Positions 45,087-56,801 of a DNA stretch of 64,000 nucleotides are shown piece after piece. The position numbers and the translations under genes are program-made. The notes under the pieces were generated by a model. The model did not search any database. It saw nothing but the letters and a program-made list of their open reading frames with translations, and had not been told where the DNA came from. The stretch spans positions 26,076,001 through 26,140,000 of the forward strand of contig NC_030836.1 of the NCBI RefSeq assembly GCF_001704415.2. Reading direction: 5' to 3'. The stretch comes from Capra hircus (Eukaryota; Chordata; Mammalia; Artiodactyla; Bovidae). Numbering within the stretch: position 1 is the stretch's first letter; the number at the start of each line of letters is the position of its first letter.

Positions 45087-45662
45087 ACTAAGAAACATAT
45101 CCAGTTAAAATGATATCACATACCCACATTTTACTACTCCTTAAACTGTATCACAGTCCATTCTTCTCAACAGAGGTGTGGGTGACCAAGTTGATCTTTG
45201 ATGAATATTTAGGGTGTTTGAACACATATTTGAGCAACTGTAATAGAGCTCTGTAATAGAGTCAGGAGGGTGAGGCTTCCACATGTTTTCAGGTTGATCT
45301 TAAACTTAAGACATTTTTGTTGTTGTTGTATAATTGGTTGTGGACTTAATTCAAACTATGCTCATCTGCTCAGTATTGATGCCTCTGTTCTCATAGTACA
45401 TCCAGTATTTCACTTTGCTAAAGCTTCATATTGCTTTGAATCCCTATTCATAAAAGAATGTGATATCTTGAGACACAAAGGCACACATCTGCTTTACTAG
45501 CCCCTAAATATTATACGCAGAATTTCTGATTCTTAATTTCAACCTCATGTTTACGTGTAAACAAAGATTAGTGATGATGAATGTATCGGTGTTGTGTCTG
45601 TCACAGCCTCCACCGTCATGCTTTCCTGTCTTTTGTCTCCCCTAGACCTTCTTCCCAGGAAC
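45087..45662. other. Upstream region of the OR10D/10N-like gene
   Basis: No repeat recognised. It ends with the presumed 5' UTR intron acceptor. The upstream non-coding exon and promoter cannot be placed from sequence alone. Confidence 0.4.
45630..45645 (+). promoter_or_regulatory. 3' splice acceptor decides start of the OR at 45663
   Basis: TTTTGTCTCCCCTAG is a good polypyrimidine tract with AG at 45644-45645, 17 nt before the ATG at 45663. The upstream in-frame ATGs at 45594 and 45618 would lie in the intron. Confidence 0.65.
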
Positions 45663-46610
45663 ATGAGGAACCACACAGAGCTGAGTGAGTTCATCCTACT
45701 GGGAATACCTCAGACAGAGGGACTGGAAACTGTGCTCCTTGTCACCTTCTCCTTCATTTACCCCTTGACCCTACTGGGCAATTTGCTCATCCTTCTAGCA
45801 ATTGTCTCCTCCTCGACCCTTCACACTCCCATGTACTTCTTCTTGGGACTCCTCTCGATTTTGGACATGCTGTTCCCCTCTGTACTCTGTCCCAAGATGC
45901 TATTCTATCTCTCTGGCCAGAGCCGAGCCATATCTTATAAGGGATGTGCTGTTCAGCTCTTCTTCTATCATTTCCTGGGTTCTACGGAAGGCTGCCTCTA
46001 TTCTGTGATGGCTTATGATCGCTTTGTTGCCATCTGTCACCCACTGAGGTATAAGCTCATCATGGGACCTGGAGTCTGTGTTGGTTTGGTCATGGCAGCC
46101 TGGTTGGTAGGTTGTCTTCAGGCCACTATCCTGACATCCTTTACCTTTGAGCTACCCTACTGTGGCCCCAATAGAGTGGACCACTTCTTCTGTGACATTC
46201 CTGCTGTCTTACCCCTGGCTTGTGCTGACAGCTCCTTTGCCCAGGGTGTAGCTTCCACTAGTGTTGGCTTTCTGGCTTTAATGCTTTGGTTGAGTATTTG
46301 TGCCTCCTACACACGCATTGGGATTGCCATTTTGAGGATCCGTTCTGCAGAGGGCAGGCAGAAAGCTTTCTCTACCTGCAGTGCCCACCTCACTGCCATT
46401 CTCTGTGCCTTTGGACCTATAATCATTGTCTATCTGCAGCCCACACCCAACCCCTTGCTAGATGCCATGGTGCAACTATTAAATAATACTGTCTCACCCA
46501 TGCTGAACTCGTTAATCTATTCCTTAAGGAACAAAGAAGTGAAAAGTTCCCTAAAAAGGATTTTCCACAATGTAGTACTACTGTTCTGCACTAAATTAAG
46601 GGTTTTATAA
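45663..46610 (+). CDS. Olfactory receptor, OR10D/OR10N-like
   Basis: An intact class II OR of 315 residues from the ATG at 45663. The open frame continues 23 codons further upstream, but an acceptor site separates that part, and MRNHTELSEFILLGI is the standard OR N-terminus with a glycosylation site at N3. Hallmarks are GN 39-40, LHTPMYFF 53-60, TM3 Cys at 95, MAYDRFVAIC 116-125, ECL2 Cys at 167, 177 and 187, SY at 215-216, KAFSTCSAH 234-242 and PMLNSLIYSLRN 279-290. The last motif has Ser where nearly all ORs and rhodopsin-like GPCRs have Pro (NPxxY becomes NSLIY). The family resembles human OR10D3 as recalled. The C-terminus (VVLLFCTKLRVL) is slightly longer than usual. Predicted odorant-sensing GPCR, ligand unknown. 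Confidence 0.94.
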   Translation: MRNHTELSEFILLGIPQTEGLETVLLVTFSFIYPLTLLGNLLILLAIVSSSTLHTPMYFFLGLLSILDMLFPSVLCPKMLFYLSGQSRAISYKGCAVQLFFYHFLGSTEGCLYSVMAYDRFVAICHPLRYKLIMGPGVCVGLVMAAWLVGCLQATILTSFTFELPYCGPNRVDHFFCDIPAVLPLACADSSFAQGVASTSVGFLALMLWLSICASYTRIGIAILRIRSAEGRQKAFSTCSAHLTAILCAFGPIIIVYLQPTPNPLLDAMVQLLNNTVSPMLNSLIYSLRNKEVKSSLKRIFHNVVLLFCTKLRVL

Positions 46611-48694
46611 TGGATTTTAAAATGTATTGACTCTTTTATTTTTATTTTTTTTTACTCAATCAAATGAGGAATTAGATAAATAATCAAATAATATCAATGG
46701 AAGATGCTTTCTCTAAAGCATTAAGTTTGCCTGATAAGATTTTCTATTTTTGTGCATAATTATAAACCCTGGGGCTCCATAAATAATTTTATAATTCATG
46801 CTATTCTCAGTGCACTAATCCTGGGGAAGGAATTCAAGGGAAATTGCAAGAATCTTGAGACAGATTTCTTATAATAGACAGCCAATTTTGCCTGATTGAA
46901 AATAGTGAAGATCTATGGCAATCCAAAAATTATCCTTCAGTAGCCATGTCTGTGCCAAATTAGTTTTTCTTACTTCACTTAGAATGTAATCATTCCTCGG
47001 TTCTACCTATACACATTTCTGTTTGTCCATGTTGCTAACAGTAGTATTAATCGCAATTGCTAGACCATGATCCGTGATGAATATTCCACAGTAATCTTCA
47101 TATCACCCCCATAAAGGAGTTTTAATTAAAAAAAAAAAGAACTTTGAGGATTAGAAGCTTCAACTAATGGAGCCAAGTTTGCACATTAAGTGGCAAATCA
47201 GACCTCACATTCAGATCTTGTTAATTAAATAGCTCTTACTCTTAATCCCGCTACCACATGACTGCCCTGAAGGACCTGCTTGGCAACTTATTCAAACTCA
47301 CTACCTCTTTCCAGAGCTCATGATACACAGAGAGCATTCAATAAATAACTAGTAAAATATGCCCAGACATAGGTCATGTTTATACATTGACTTTGTTATT
47401 ATCTCCATTAATTCTGTGCCATGACTCATTGTACCCCTCTGTACATGGTGGCATTGAGATCTAGAAATAAGTGTCTTGCCATTCATAACACATTTAATTA
47501 CAGTAAAGCCAGGTCTAGCCCAAGCCCTCTTAACTCCTATTGTCATTTTTTTCCTACTCTACCATACCGACAACATCCCAGATTACTCTTTAGTGTGAAA
47601 GGGTTGGGAAAGGCTTCCTGTTCAGTGTTGTTTGAACAGGTGTCCTGATTACTGGGTTCAATGACCAGGCTTATCCTGTTCTCCCACCAAGACATTTTCC
47701 AAGTTGGCTTCCAGTGATACTCAAGTTGGTCATTATTTCTCAATTTTCTCCAGAATTCAGGGAGAAAGAGAGAGCAATATTTACTGCCCTTAGCTTTTAT
47801 GACATTTTATTAATTTGTAGTTATTTTGTATTCCATTTTTATTCCCCAAAGTTTCCATTCTACCTGAAACCATTAAAAACAAAACAAAAAATACAACCCT
47901 CAATTAGATACACTGTTGCCTTTACAAAAAGCATGAGACACAAAGGACAAAATGAAGCCCATTTAAACAATGGTTTAATGTGCAGTGTGCAGACCATGTG
48001 CAGACAATGGTTTGATGTGCAGTGTGAGAGTTCCAAGGCCCTTCCTAACCTGACCAGTAAAATCTAGCATCACAATAAAAATTCCTATGCTTTGGGGATG
48101 TATTCTAGACAATATGCTGCATTTAAGCAATTTTACTATAGTTTGATGTCCTATTAATGCTGGGTATTGGTGGAAACCCCACATGCTATGATATCTGATA
48201 GAGCCTGGATATGGATTATGGACAGATACTTATAGATTTTCTTCTATGCAATGGAAAATCCATCATGTTTGTCTTATTCACTGTTATACCCACAGGATGT
48301 GGCCCAGTGATGTAGTAGGCACTGTGGGTGGGTTTGTTGCATGAATAAATGGATACCGCTTAGACTTTCAAATTAAATGTAATTACCTATTCATTTACAT
48401 AAAACAGAAACATGAGTGAAATAATTAGGATAGGTAAAAAATCACATTCACTAATTTAAATATATATTCTCATTAAAGTTGAAGATGTATGAAAGCTGAA
48501 TATGAATGAACTCCAACCACCTGCCTCCTTCTAATAATTACTACTTAGCACTGAAAAAAATCAAAGCTGTTTAAATCTTTCCTATATGTGAAATTTTAGT
48601 ACAGCACCCAACATAAAATTTTACTTAAATAATGTGTACACACACATGCACACACTGCTTTTTAGTATTGTACTCCATCAACAGCAACAACAAA
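46611..48694. other. Unique region downstream of the OR
   Basis: No gene or dominant repeat is recognised. Weak MIR-like text is at about 47320-47520. A 37-bp-period duplication (ACAATGGTTTRATGTGCAGTG) is at 47967-48027. The 117-codon frame at 47714-48067 includes that duplication and has no family. Confidence 0.5.
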
Positions 48695-49391
48695 CAAATA
48701 TCTTGATTAAAAAGGAGATCAAGGACTTAAACAGACATTTCTCCAAAAAAGATACATAAATGGCCAATAAGCATATGAAAAGATGTTCAATCTCTTCCGC
48801 TAGAGAAATTCAAATCAAATTCATGAGAAATCACCTCACACCTATTGGAATGGCTCTTACTGAAAAAAAGAGGAAAAGATAAGAAATGTGAAGAAGTTGG
48901 AACCATTGTGCATTATTGGTGGGGGTATAAAGTGGTGCAGCCACTATGGAAAGCAGTATAGCGGTTCCTCAAAAAATTTAAAAATAAAATTGCCCTGTGA
49001 TTTAGCAATTATCCTTCTGAATTATGTCCAAAAGGGTCTTGAATAGATATTTGTAGCATGCTCCTCATCATGGCATTATTCACAATAGGCAGGAGGTGGA
49101 AGCAATTCAGGTGTCCATGATGAACAGATAATCAAAATGCGGTGCATACATACAGGCAGTGGTACTCCCATCTTTACAAGGAGGAAAATTGACATACGCT
49201 GCTAGATGGAAGAAACTTGAAGAGATTACGTTAAGTGAAATAAGCAGTCACAAAATAAGACAGATACTAAGTGATTTCTGTATGATTTAAGTATATGAGA
49301 TTTATTGTGTTGTCAAAATATAGAAAAAGAAGGTAGAATGGTGGTTGCCAGGGGTGGAGAAAGGGAAACTAGTTTAATGGATGTAAAGTTT
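48695..49391 (+). mobile_element. L1 ORF2 end and 3' UTR, sense
   Basis: AACAGACATTTCTCCAAAAAAG, GGCCAATAAGCATATGAAAAG, ACCATTGTGCATTATTGGTG and TGGTGGTTGCCAGGGGTGG appear in the order of an old L1 3' end. The frame is closed. Its last 190 bp form the left arm of a palindrome. Confidence 0.75.
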
Positions 49392-49608
49392 GGTTGCAGC
49401 TTTTTCATCTTACAAAAGGAAACTTTACATCCATTAAACTATTTTCCCTTTCTCCACCCCTGGCAACCACCATTCTACCTTCTTTTTCTATATTTTGACA
49501 ACACTATAAACCTCGTATACTTAAATCATACAGAATCACTTAGTATCTGTCTTATTTTGTGACTGCTTATTTCACTTAACATAATCTCTTCAAGTTTCTT
49601 CCATCTAG
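49202..49608. repeat. Palindrome: 190-bp inverted repeat with 28-bp spacer
   Basis: The left arm 49202-49391 and right arm 49420-49608 are reverse complements with about 6 mismatches and one 1-bp indel. Both arms are L1 3'-end sequence. The 28-bp spacer at 49392-49419 (GGTTGCAGC .. ACAAAAGG) is unpaired. Confidence 0.95.
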
Positions 49609-49721
49609 TAACTGTACACTGAAAATGGTTGACAGTAAATTTTGTGCTTTATGTCTTTCAGCACAGTTTTAAAATTAGGCTACTTATTTAGTTTTTGCAT
49701 ATCCTGTGATTTTTTAGTTTG

Positions 49722-49985
49722 CTGCTGCTGCTAAGTCGCTTGTCCTGTCTGACTCTGTGTGACCCCACAGACGGCAGCCCACCAGTCTCCACCGTCCCTG
49801 GGATTCTCCAGGCAAGAGCACTGGAGTGGGTTGCCATTTCCTTCTCCAGTGCGTGAAAGGGAAAGTGAAAGTGAAGTCGCCCAGTCCTGTCCAACTCTTT
49901 GCGACTCCATGGACTGCAGCCCACCAGACTCCTCCGTCCATGGGATTTTCCAGGCAAGAGGACTGGAGTGGGGTGCCATTGCTTC
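49722..49985 (-). mobile_element. Bov-A2 SINE dimer
   Basis: Starts CTGCTGCTGCTAAGTCGCTT on + (reversed tail), with two monomers separated by GTGAAAGGGAAAGTGAAAG, and ends GGGGTGCCATTGC. Confidence 0.9.
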
Positions 49986-50034
49986 TCCTTTTGAGTTTAC
50001 TAGTTCTCCCTTTTTTCTTATAACTCCATCTGCA

Positions 50035-50258
50035 GTTCAGTCAGTTCAGTTCAGTTCATTTGCTCAGTTGTGTCCGACTCTTTGCGACCCCATGGGCTGC
50101 AGCACACCAGGTTCCTCTGTCCATGGGATTCTCCAGGCAAGAATACTGGAGTGGGTTGTCATTCCCTTCTCCAGGGGATCGTCCTGACCCAGGGATCGAA
50201 CCTGGGTCTCCTGCATTGCAGGCATATTCTATATTGTCTGAGCCACCAGGGAAGCCCA
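50035..50258 (-). mobile_element. Bov-tA SINE with BovB-type tail
   Basis: The + strand starts with repeated TCAGTTCAG, the BovB-derived tail, and ends GAGCCACCAGGGAAGCCC, the reversed tRNA-Glu-like head. GGGATCGAACCTGGGTC preserves the B-box area well. Confidence 0.9.
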
Positions 50259-50337
50259 TGTTTTTCTGTTACCGTCGTAATTTTACAATGACTTTATAAC
50301 ACTTTAAAAAAAAAGACCCCCCCCCTTTTTTTTTAAA

Positions 50338-52019
50338 TTTTAAAATCTTTAATTCTTACATGCATTCCCAAACATGAACCCCCCTCCCACCTCCCTCCCC
50401 ATAACATCTCTCTGGGTCATCCCCATGCACCAGCTCCAAGCATGCTGTATCCTGCATCAGACATAGACTGGCGATTCAATTCTTACATGATAGTATACAT
50501 GTTAGAATGTCATTCTCCCAAATCATCCCACCCTCTCCCTCTCCCTCTGAGTCCAAAAGTCCATTATACACATCTGTGTCTCTTTCCCTGTCTTGCATAC
50601 AGGGTCGTCATTGCCATCTTCCTAAATTCCATATATATGTGTTAGTATACTGTATTGGTGTTTTTCTTTCTGGCTTACTTCACTCTGTATAATCGGCTCC
50701 AGTTTCATCCATCTCATCAGAACTGATTCAAATGTATTCTTTTTAACGGCTGAGTAATACTCCATTGTGTATATGTACCACAGCTTTCTTATCCATTCAT
50801 CTGCTGATGGACATCTAGGTTGTTTCCATGTCCTAGCTATTATAAACAGTGCTGCAATGAACATTGGGGTACATGTGTCTCTTTCAATTCTGGTTTCCTT
50901 GGTGTGTATGCCCAGCAGTGGGATTGCTGGGTCATAAGGTAGTTCTATTTGCAATTTTTAAAGGAATCTCCACACTGTTCTCCATAGTGGCTGTACTAGT
51001 TTGCATTCCCACCAACAGTGTAAGAGGGTTCCCTTTTCTCCACACCCTCTCCAGCATTTATTGCTTGCAGATTTTTGGATCGCAGCCATTCTGACTGGTG
51101 TGAAGTGGTACCTCATTGTGGTTTTGATTTGCATTTCTCTAATAATGAGTGATGTTGAGCATCTTTTCATGTGTTTGTTAGCCATCTGTATGTCTTCTTT
51201 GGAGAAATGTCTATTTAGTTCTTTGGCCCATTTTTTGATTGGGTCGTTTATTTTTCTGGAATTGAGCTGCAGAAGTTGTTTGTATATTTTTGAGATTAGT
51301 TGTTTGTCAGTTGCTTCATTTGCTATTATTTTCTCCCATTCAGAAGGCTGTCTTTTCACCTTGCTTATATTTTCCTTTGTTGTGCAGAAGCTTTTAATTT
51401 TAATTAGATCCCATTTGTTTATTTTTGCTTTTATTTCCAGAATTCTGGGAGGTGGATCATAGAGGTGGATCCTAGAGGATCCTGCTGTGATTTATGTCTG
51501 AGAGTGTTTTGCCTATGTTCTCCTCTAGGAGTTTTATAGTTTCTGGTCTTACATTTAGATCTTTAATCCATTTTGAGTTTATTTTTGTGTGGGGTGTTAG
51601 AAAGTGATCTAGTTTCATTCTTTTACAAGTGGTTGACCAGTTTTCCCAGCACCACTTGTTAAAGAGATTGTCTTTACTCCATTGTATATTCTTGCCTCCT
51701 TTGTCAAAGATAAGGTGTCCATATGTGTGTGGATTTATCTCTGGGCTTTCTATTTTGTTCCATTGATCTATATGTCTGTCTTTGTGCCAGTACCATACTG
51801 TCTTGATGACTGTGGCTTTGTAGTAGAGCAATCCCTATCAGGCTACCAGCAACATTTTTCACAGAACTAGAACAAATAATTTCAAGATTTGTATGGAAAT
51901 ACAAAAAACCTCGAATAGCCAAAGCAATCTTGAGAAAGAAGAATGGAACTGGAGGAATCAACTTGCCTGACTTCAGGCTCTACTACAAAGCCACAGTCAT
52001 CAAGACAGTATGGTACTGG
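50338..52019 (-). mobile_element. 5'-inverted (twin-primed) bovine L1 with candidate 19-bp TSD
   Basis: 50338-51829 is antisense L1 (3' UTR plus the ORF2 C-terminus: ADEWIRKLWYIYTMEYYSAVKK, WWECKLVQPLWRTVW, LYYKATVIKTVWYWHKDRHI). At 51830 the orientation flips, and 51830-52019 is ORF2 text in sense. A 44-bp segment (GCTCTACTACAAAGCCAC..) occurs in both parts as an inverted repeat at 51786-51829 and 51977-52020. The edges carry CCCCCCCTTTTTTTTTAAA at 50319-50337 and 52020-52038. Confidence 0.88.
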
Positions 52020-52038
52020 CCCCCCCTTTTTTTTTAAA

Positions 52039-52741
52039 GAGACATCTAAATATGCAATTATTGAGGTGGGATATCTGAACAGAAAGTTTTGAGGAAAAAA
52101 TCCAGAGCAATTACTTCACAGAAAAACGAGAACCATTTTCCCCCCCCCAAACCATGATGTATTATATATTATGTTGTTTATAGATGGTGCCTAAACTAAT
52201 TTGTAAAAACAGGTTCTGATCCCAAAGACTGGGGTTCTACTATTCTCATTCTCATACTGTTACTCTCCTTTGTTGGTTCTGATCTCGGTGTTCCCAGGAG
52301 ACACTTGTGTGGAGGCTTTACCTGATTATTAGAATCCAAGTCTAGTTCTCAGGGTAATTTCAGGTACAGAAACTTAAATGCAAAAAAATTCTATTCTGAT
52401 GTCATCTGCTTAGGCTAAAGGAGGATATTAATCCACATACATTCCCAGTAGCATTTCTCTTAGTTACCATCTTTTCTCCTTTTTTTCCTGACCAATTATC
52501 TCAAACTTCTACAGTCCAAGGACCTTCTTTATTTGTTTTTCTCAATGTATTCGAGATCCTCCAGCTACCCTCCCCATGATAGTTGGTGTTCTCTCTTCAC
52601 TTGCCCTCTTTCCAATAATACACTCAAATACAAGGCTACTAAAAACCCTCTTAGAGTTTTTCAAACTTCTTAATATGGAGACCACAATATAGAAAGTGAC
52701 CAATCCAGCCCTGGGTAGTCATTTCTTACATGGGCTCTCAA
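52039..52741. other. Spacer, nothing recognised
   Basis: Ordinary AT-rich sequence. A C9 run at 52141-52149 is the only low-complexity feature. Confidence 0.5.
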
Positions 52742-52970
52742 GATTTATCTCGGGCTTTCCTGGTGGCTCAGTTGGTAAAGAATCCGCCTGCAATGCAGGA
52801 GACCCAGATTTGATCCTTTGATCCTTAGGAAGATCCCCTGGAGAAGGAAATGGCAACCCATTCCAGTGTTCTTGCCTGGAGAATCTCATTGACAGAGGAG
52901 CCAGGTGGGCTACAGTCCATGGGGTCACAAGGAGTTGGACATGACTGAGCAACTAACACACACACAGCTG
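52742..52970 (+). mobile_element. Bov-tA SINE
   Basis: Head GGGCTTTCCTGGTGGCTCAG .. GGTAAAGAATCCGCC, with a duplicated TTTGATCC in the B-box area (52809-52823), body GGAGAAGGAAATGGCAACCC and tail CTAACACACACACA. Confidence 0.9.
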
Positions 52971-54554
52971 TCTACCTACCTATGTGTGCTTATTTTTACA
53001 AATAGAAGAAAAATTATTAATTGAAAAGTTAATATTAAAAAGGAATTATGCAAAACTATGTATAGGGTATGATTGTAAGTAGTTAAAAATATAACTATGG
53101 TTTATAGTGATTGGAAAGAGCATATTAAATAAGGTCAAGGAAAGATACTGGTATTTTTCTCACTCTTGAATATTTACCAGATAGTTTATAAAGTTGTAAT
53201 GCTACATTTACAATCAATCTATAATATATTATGAAATAATGAGATGTGTAATGGGAAATGGGTGTTAAGAGAGACAAGAGGACCTCTAATTACTCCCTTT
53301 GCTGAGTCACGATTCTTAAGTCTAAGATTGGGCCACAGGGGGATAGTGTCTCAACAGGGACTCTCCGGTTTGAAAATAGCATAAATCCAGCATTTCAGGA
53401 CTAGACTACATGACAGGGCTGAGTGTGGGAACTTTGTGTCTTGGACTCAACAGCACAAGGTGCTGAACCTTGTCTCTATGTCATGGACTTTTGGCTTTAG
53501 AAACATATTCTTGCCTAAAAACTTGACAGAAATCCTTCTGCCCATGTTAGGTGTGTTTTCCATTAGCTTGTGTTTGTCTAAAACTTTACCTCTTTCTATT
53601 CAACTCTTGTTCTGCTTACACTATGCTTCTTCCTTTTCTCTCTCTCTGTCTTGCTTTTAACTCTATTTGTCCTGATCATTGGCCCTGTTCAAACAACTGA
53701 AGAAGGAGAATTATGGAAGTTATGAAAATTCTTATATGTTGCTGAGTCCTGTGATTCATTAGGAAGTCTGCACTGAGAAGGACATGAAAGGGGGGGAGAC
53801 TTAGATAAGTGTGCTCATGCAGTAGGAGAATGGTTTGTATGAGGAAGGTGGATGAGATTGAAGCAGATAGATTCTTTGTTTGTGAATTCCCTTTCACAGT
53901 TAGTATAAAAAATAAAAACTATCCCCACTCTTAACATCTACTCTTTTAATCGATTATCAATCTACTCATCTTATCAATATGAGAACTTCCTTTAGTAGGC
54001 GTATGTACTTTCATTCTGTCATTGAACTCTGAAGGTTAAAATGCAAATTTCTTTGAATGTGGTGATAGTGAAAGTCACACAATTTATAAAATGCTAATAA
54101 TATAAAATTTTAGAATTCAGAGTTGGAAGAAAATAACTAGTTTAGTCTCCTTTGCAGCAAAATAATTCCTTCTTCTGTTTCCCTAAGGGTAAAAATTTCT
54201 GCTTGAAAATCTGTTATTATCTGTTCTTAGAATTTTTTTTTCCTGGTATGTCAGATTCTTTCCTGAGAATAGGTTTGGATGGAGATAAGGCATTGAGTGC
54301 TAACTGCAGAGGAGGAAAGAGAATTTTGAAAGTGAATCTAATATAATTTGTGAAATTTACACTTTTGCTGATCACACGTTTAGAAAAACCTTTGTGAATT
54401 TGACTGTTGAGCTAGAAACAAAAGAAGTTCAGGTAAATGGAGAATTTATGCACTTCTAGCCTACAAAATATCTTTTAATTCTGCCAGATATTTACATAAT
54501 CCTCTGCTGAAGTTCTTATGAAAAGAACGGTTTTCCGGACCTGTGTGTTTTTCT
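52971..54554. other. Unique spacer
   Basis: No coding, RNA or repeat feature supported. Chance frames of up to 74 codons only. Confidence 0.5.
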
Positions 54555-55363
54555 TTGCTATTTTTAAAAAAGCTTTATTTTTTTAGATGAGTTTTTGGTT
54601 TATAGTACAGATTTCTCATATACCCTAGGCCCGTACACATGTACAGCCTGTCCCATTATCAAACATCCCCGCTAAGAGGGTACACTTGTTATAAATGATA
54701 AATCTACCGTGATACATCATAATTACCTGAAACCCATAGTTTACTTTGGGGTCCACTTTCAGGTTTGTCCATTCAATGGATTTGAACAAATATATAATAG
54801 CAGCTACCTACCATTCCATACAATGTATTTTCACTGACCTAAAAGTCCTTTGTGCTCCACCTATCCATCCCCTGCCAACCAGTAATCTTTTTACTGTCTC
54901 CAGAATGTCATTTGGTTGGAATGATAAAGGTTGTAGCTCTTTCAGATAGACTTCTTTCACTTACTAATACAGCCTTATTATTTCTCCATGTCTGCATAGG
55001 GTTGATGGCTCATTTCTTTATAGCACTTAATGATGTTCCATTGTCTGGATGTACCATAGTTTATCCACTCACCTACTGAAGGACATCTTGGCTGCTTCCA
55101 AGCTTTGGCAATTATGAATAAAGTTTATATAAACATCAATGTGCAGAATTTTGTGTTAATATATGTTTTCAACTCCTTTGCTTAAATATCAAGGACCATG
55201 GTTGCTAGATCATGGTAAGAATATATTGAGATTCATAAGAAACTGCCAAACTGTCTTACAAAGTGACTGCGCCATTTTGCATGTCTACCAGAAATGAGAG
55301 TTCCTGTTACTTCACATTCTCTCTATATTGTCAGTGTTTTAGATTTTGGGCATTCTAGGTTTG

Positions 55364-56008
55364 TTCAGTTCAATTCAGTCGCTCAGTTGTGTCTGACTCT
55401 TTGTGACCCCATGAATCACAGCACGTCAGGCCTCCCTGTTCATCACCATCTCCCGGAGTTCACTCAGACTCACGTCCATTGAGTCAGTGATGCCATCCAG
55501 CCATCTCATCTTCTGTCGTCCCCTTCTCCTCCTGCCCCCAATCCCTCCCAGCATCAGAGTCTTTTCCAATGAGTCAACTCTTCGCATGAGGTGGCCAAAA
55601 TACTGGAGTTTCAGCTTTAGCATCATTCCTTCCAAAGAAATCCCAGGGTTGATCTCCTACAGAATGGAATGGTTGGATCTCCTTGCAGTCCAAGGGACTC
55701 TCAAGAGTCTTCTCCAACACCACAGTTCAAAAGCATCAATTCTTCGGCGCTCAGCCTTCTTCACAGTCCAACTCTCACATCCATACATGACCACAGGAAA
55801 AACCATAGCCTTGACTAGACGGACCTTAGTCGGCAAAGTAATGTCTCTGCTTTTGAACATGCTATCTAGGTTGGTCATAACTTTTCTTCCAAGGAGTAAG
55901 CATCTTTTAATTTCATGGCTGCAATCACCATCTGCAGTGATTTGGGGGCCCAAAAAAATAAAGTCTGACACTGTTTCCACTGTTTCCCCATCTATTTCCC
56001 ATGAAGTG
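55364..56008 (-). mobile_element. BovB 3' part nested in old L1, well preserved
   Basis: Tail TTCAGTTCAATTCAGTCGC at the left, 5' truncation at CCCATGAAGTG. The minus-strand frames 55657-55980 and 55426-55635 cover the polymerase C-terminus (FIFLGPQITADGDCSHEIKR .. CESWTVKKAERRRIDAFELW), with a stop and an indel between. Young by appearance. Confidence 0.88.
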
Positions 56009-56235
56009 TAGTGTTATCTATTTGTTTTAATTTGTATTTCCCTGATGACATAATGTGGAACTCCCTTTTATGTCCTTATTTTCCAGCTGTATATTTATCT
56101 TCTTTGGTGAGGTATCTATTAAGATCTTTGGGCTAATTTTTAATTGGGTTGTTGGTTTTCTTATCACTGAATTTTTAAGAGTTCTTCATAACATTAGTTG
56201 TTTGTCAGATGTTGTCTTTTACAAAATATTTTCTC

Positions 56236-56403
56236 ATTTGATATTATACATGTTTCAATGCCATTCTCCTAAATCATCCCACCCTCTCCATCTCCCACAG
56301 AGTCCAAAAGACTGTTCTATACATCTGTGTAAGCAAAATCAATACAATATTGTAAAGTAATTAGCCTCCAATTAAAATAAATAAATTTAAATTAAGAAAA
56401 AAG
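56236..56403 (+). mobile_element. Short 5'-inverted L1 with 14-bp TSD
   Basis: 56245-56331 is L1 3' UTR reversed (CATGTTTCAATGCCATTCTC .. GAGTCCAAAAGACTGTTC). 56332-56403 is the sense L1 terminus (ATACAATATTGTAAAGTAAT .. AATTAAAATAAATAAA..). CAAAATATTTTCTC is duplicated at 56222-56235 and 56404-56417. Confidence 0.88.
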
Positions 56404-56691
56404 CAAAATATTTTCTCTCATTCTATAGCTTATCTTTTCATTCTCTTAGGTGTGTCTTTGGCAAAACAAGTTTTTTAAAAAAAATTTTAATGAAGTTCAG
56501 TGTATCAGTTATTTCTCTTATGAATTGTGCCTTTGGTGCTATATCTAACAACTCATTGCCATATCCAAGATAATTTAGATTTTCTCCTAAATTATCATCT
56601 AGGAGTTCAGTAGTTTTGCATTTCACATTCAGGTTTGTTAGTCATTTGGAGTTAATTTTGGTGGAGGGTGTAAGGTCTATGTCTAGATACA

Positions 56692-56692
56692 T

Positions 56693-56733
<41 letters not shown>

Positions 56734-56757
56734 CAAAGAGAGAGAGAGAGAGAGATG
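56692..56757. repeat. (TG)n(AG)n microsatellite
   Basis: About 16 bp of TG followed by about 45 bp of AG with one ACAAA interruption. Confidence 0.92.
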
Positions 56758-56801
56758 TTCTGTTGTTCTGGAATCATTAGTTTTAAAAGACTATCTTTTC
56801 T

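Noticed and set aside
45594..45662. Upstream start of the OR10D/10N-like gene (23 extra residues)
   Set aside because: A polypyrimidine tract and AG (45644-45645) interrupt it, and the OR N-terminus clearly begins at 45663.
47714..48067. 117-residue open frame
   Set aside because: Includes a local 37-bp-period duplication and has no family signature.
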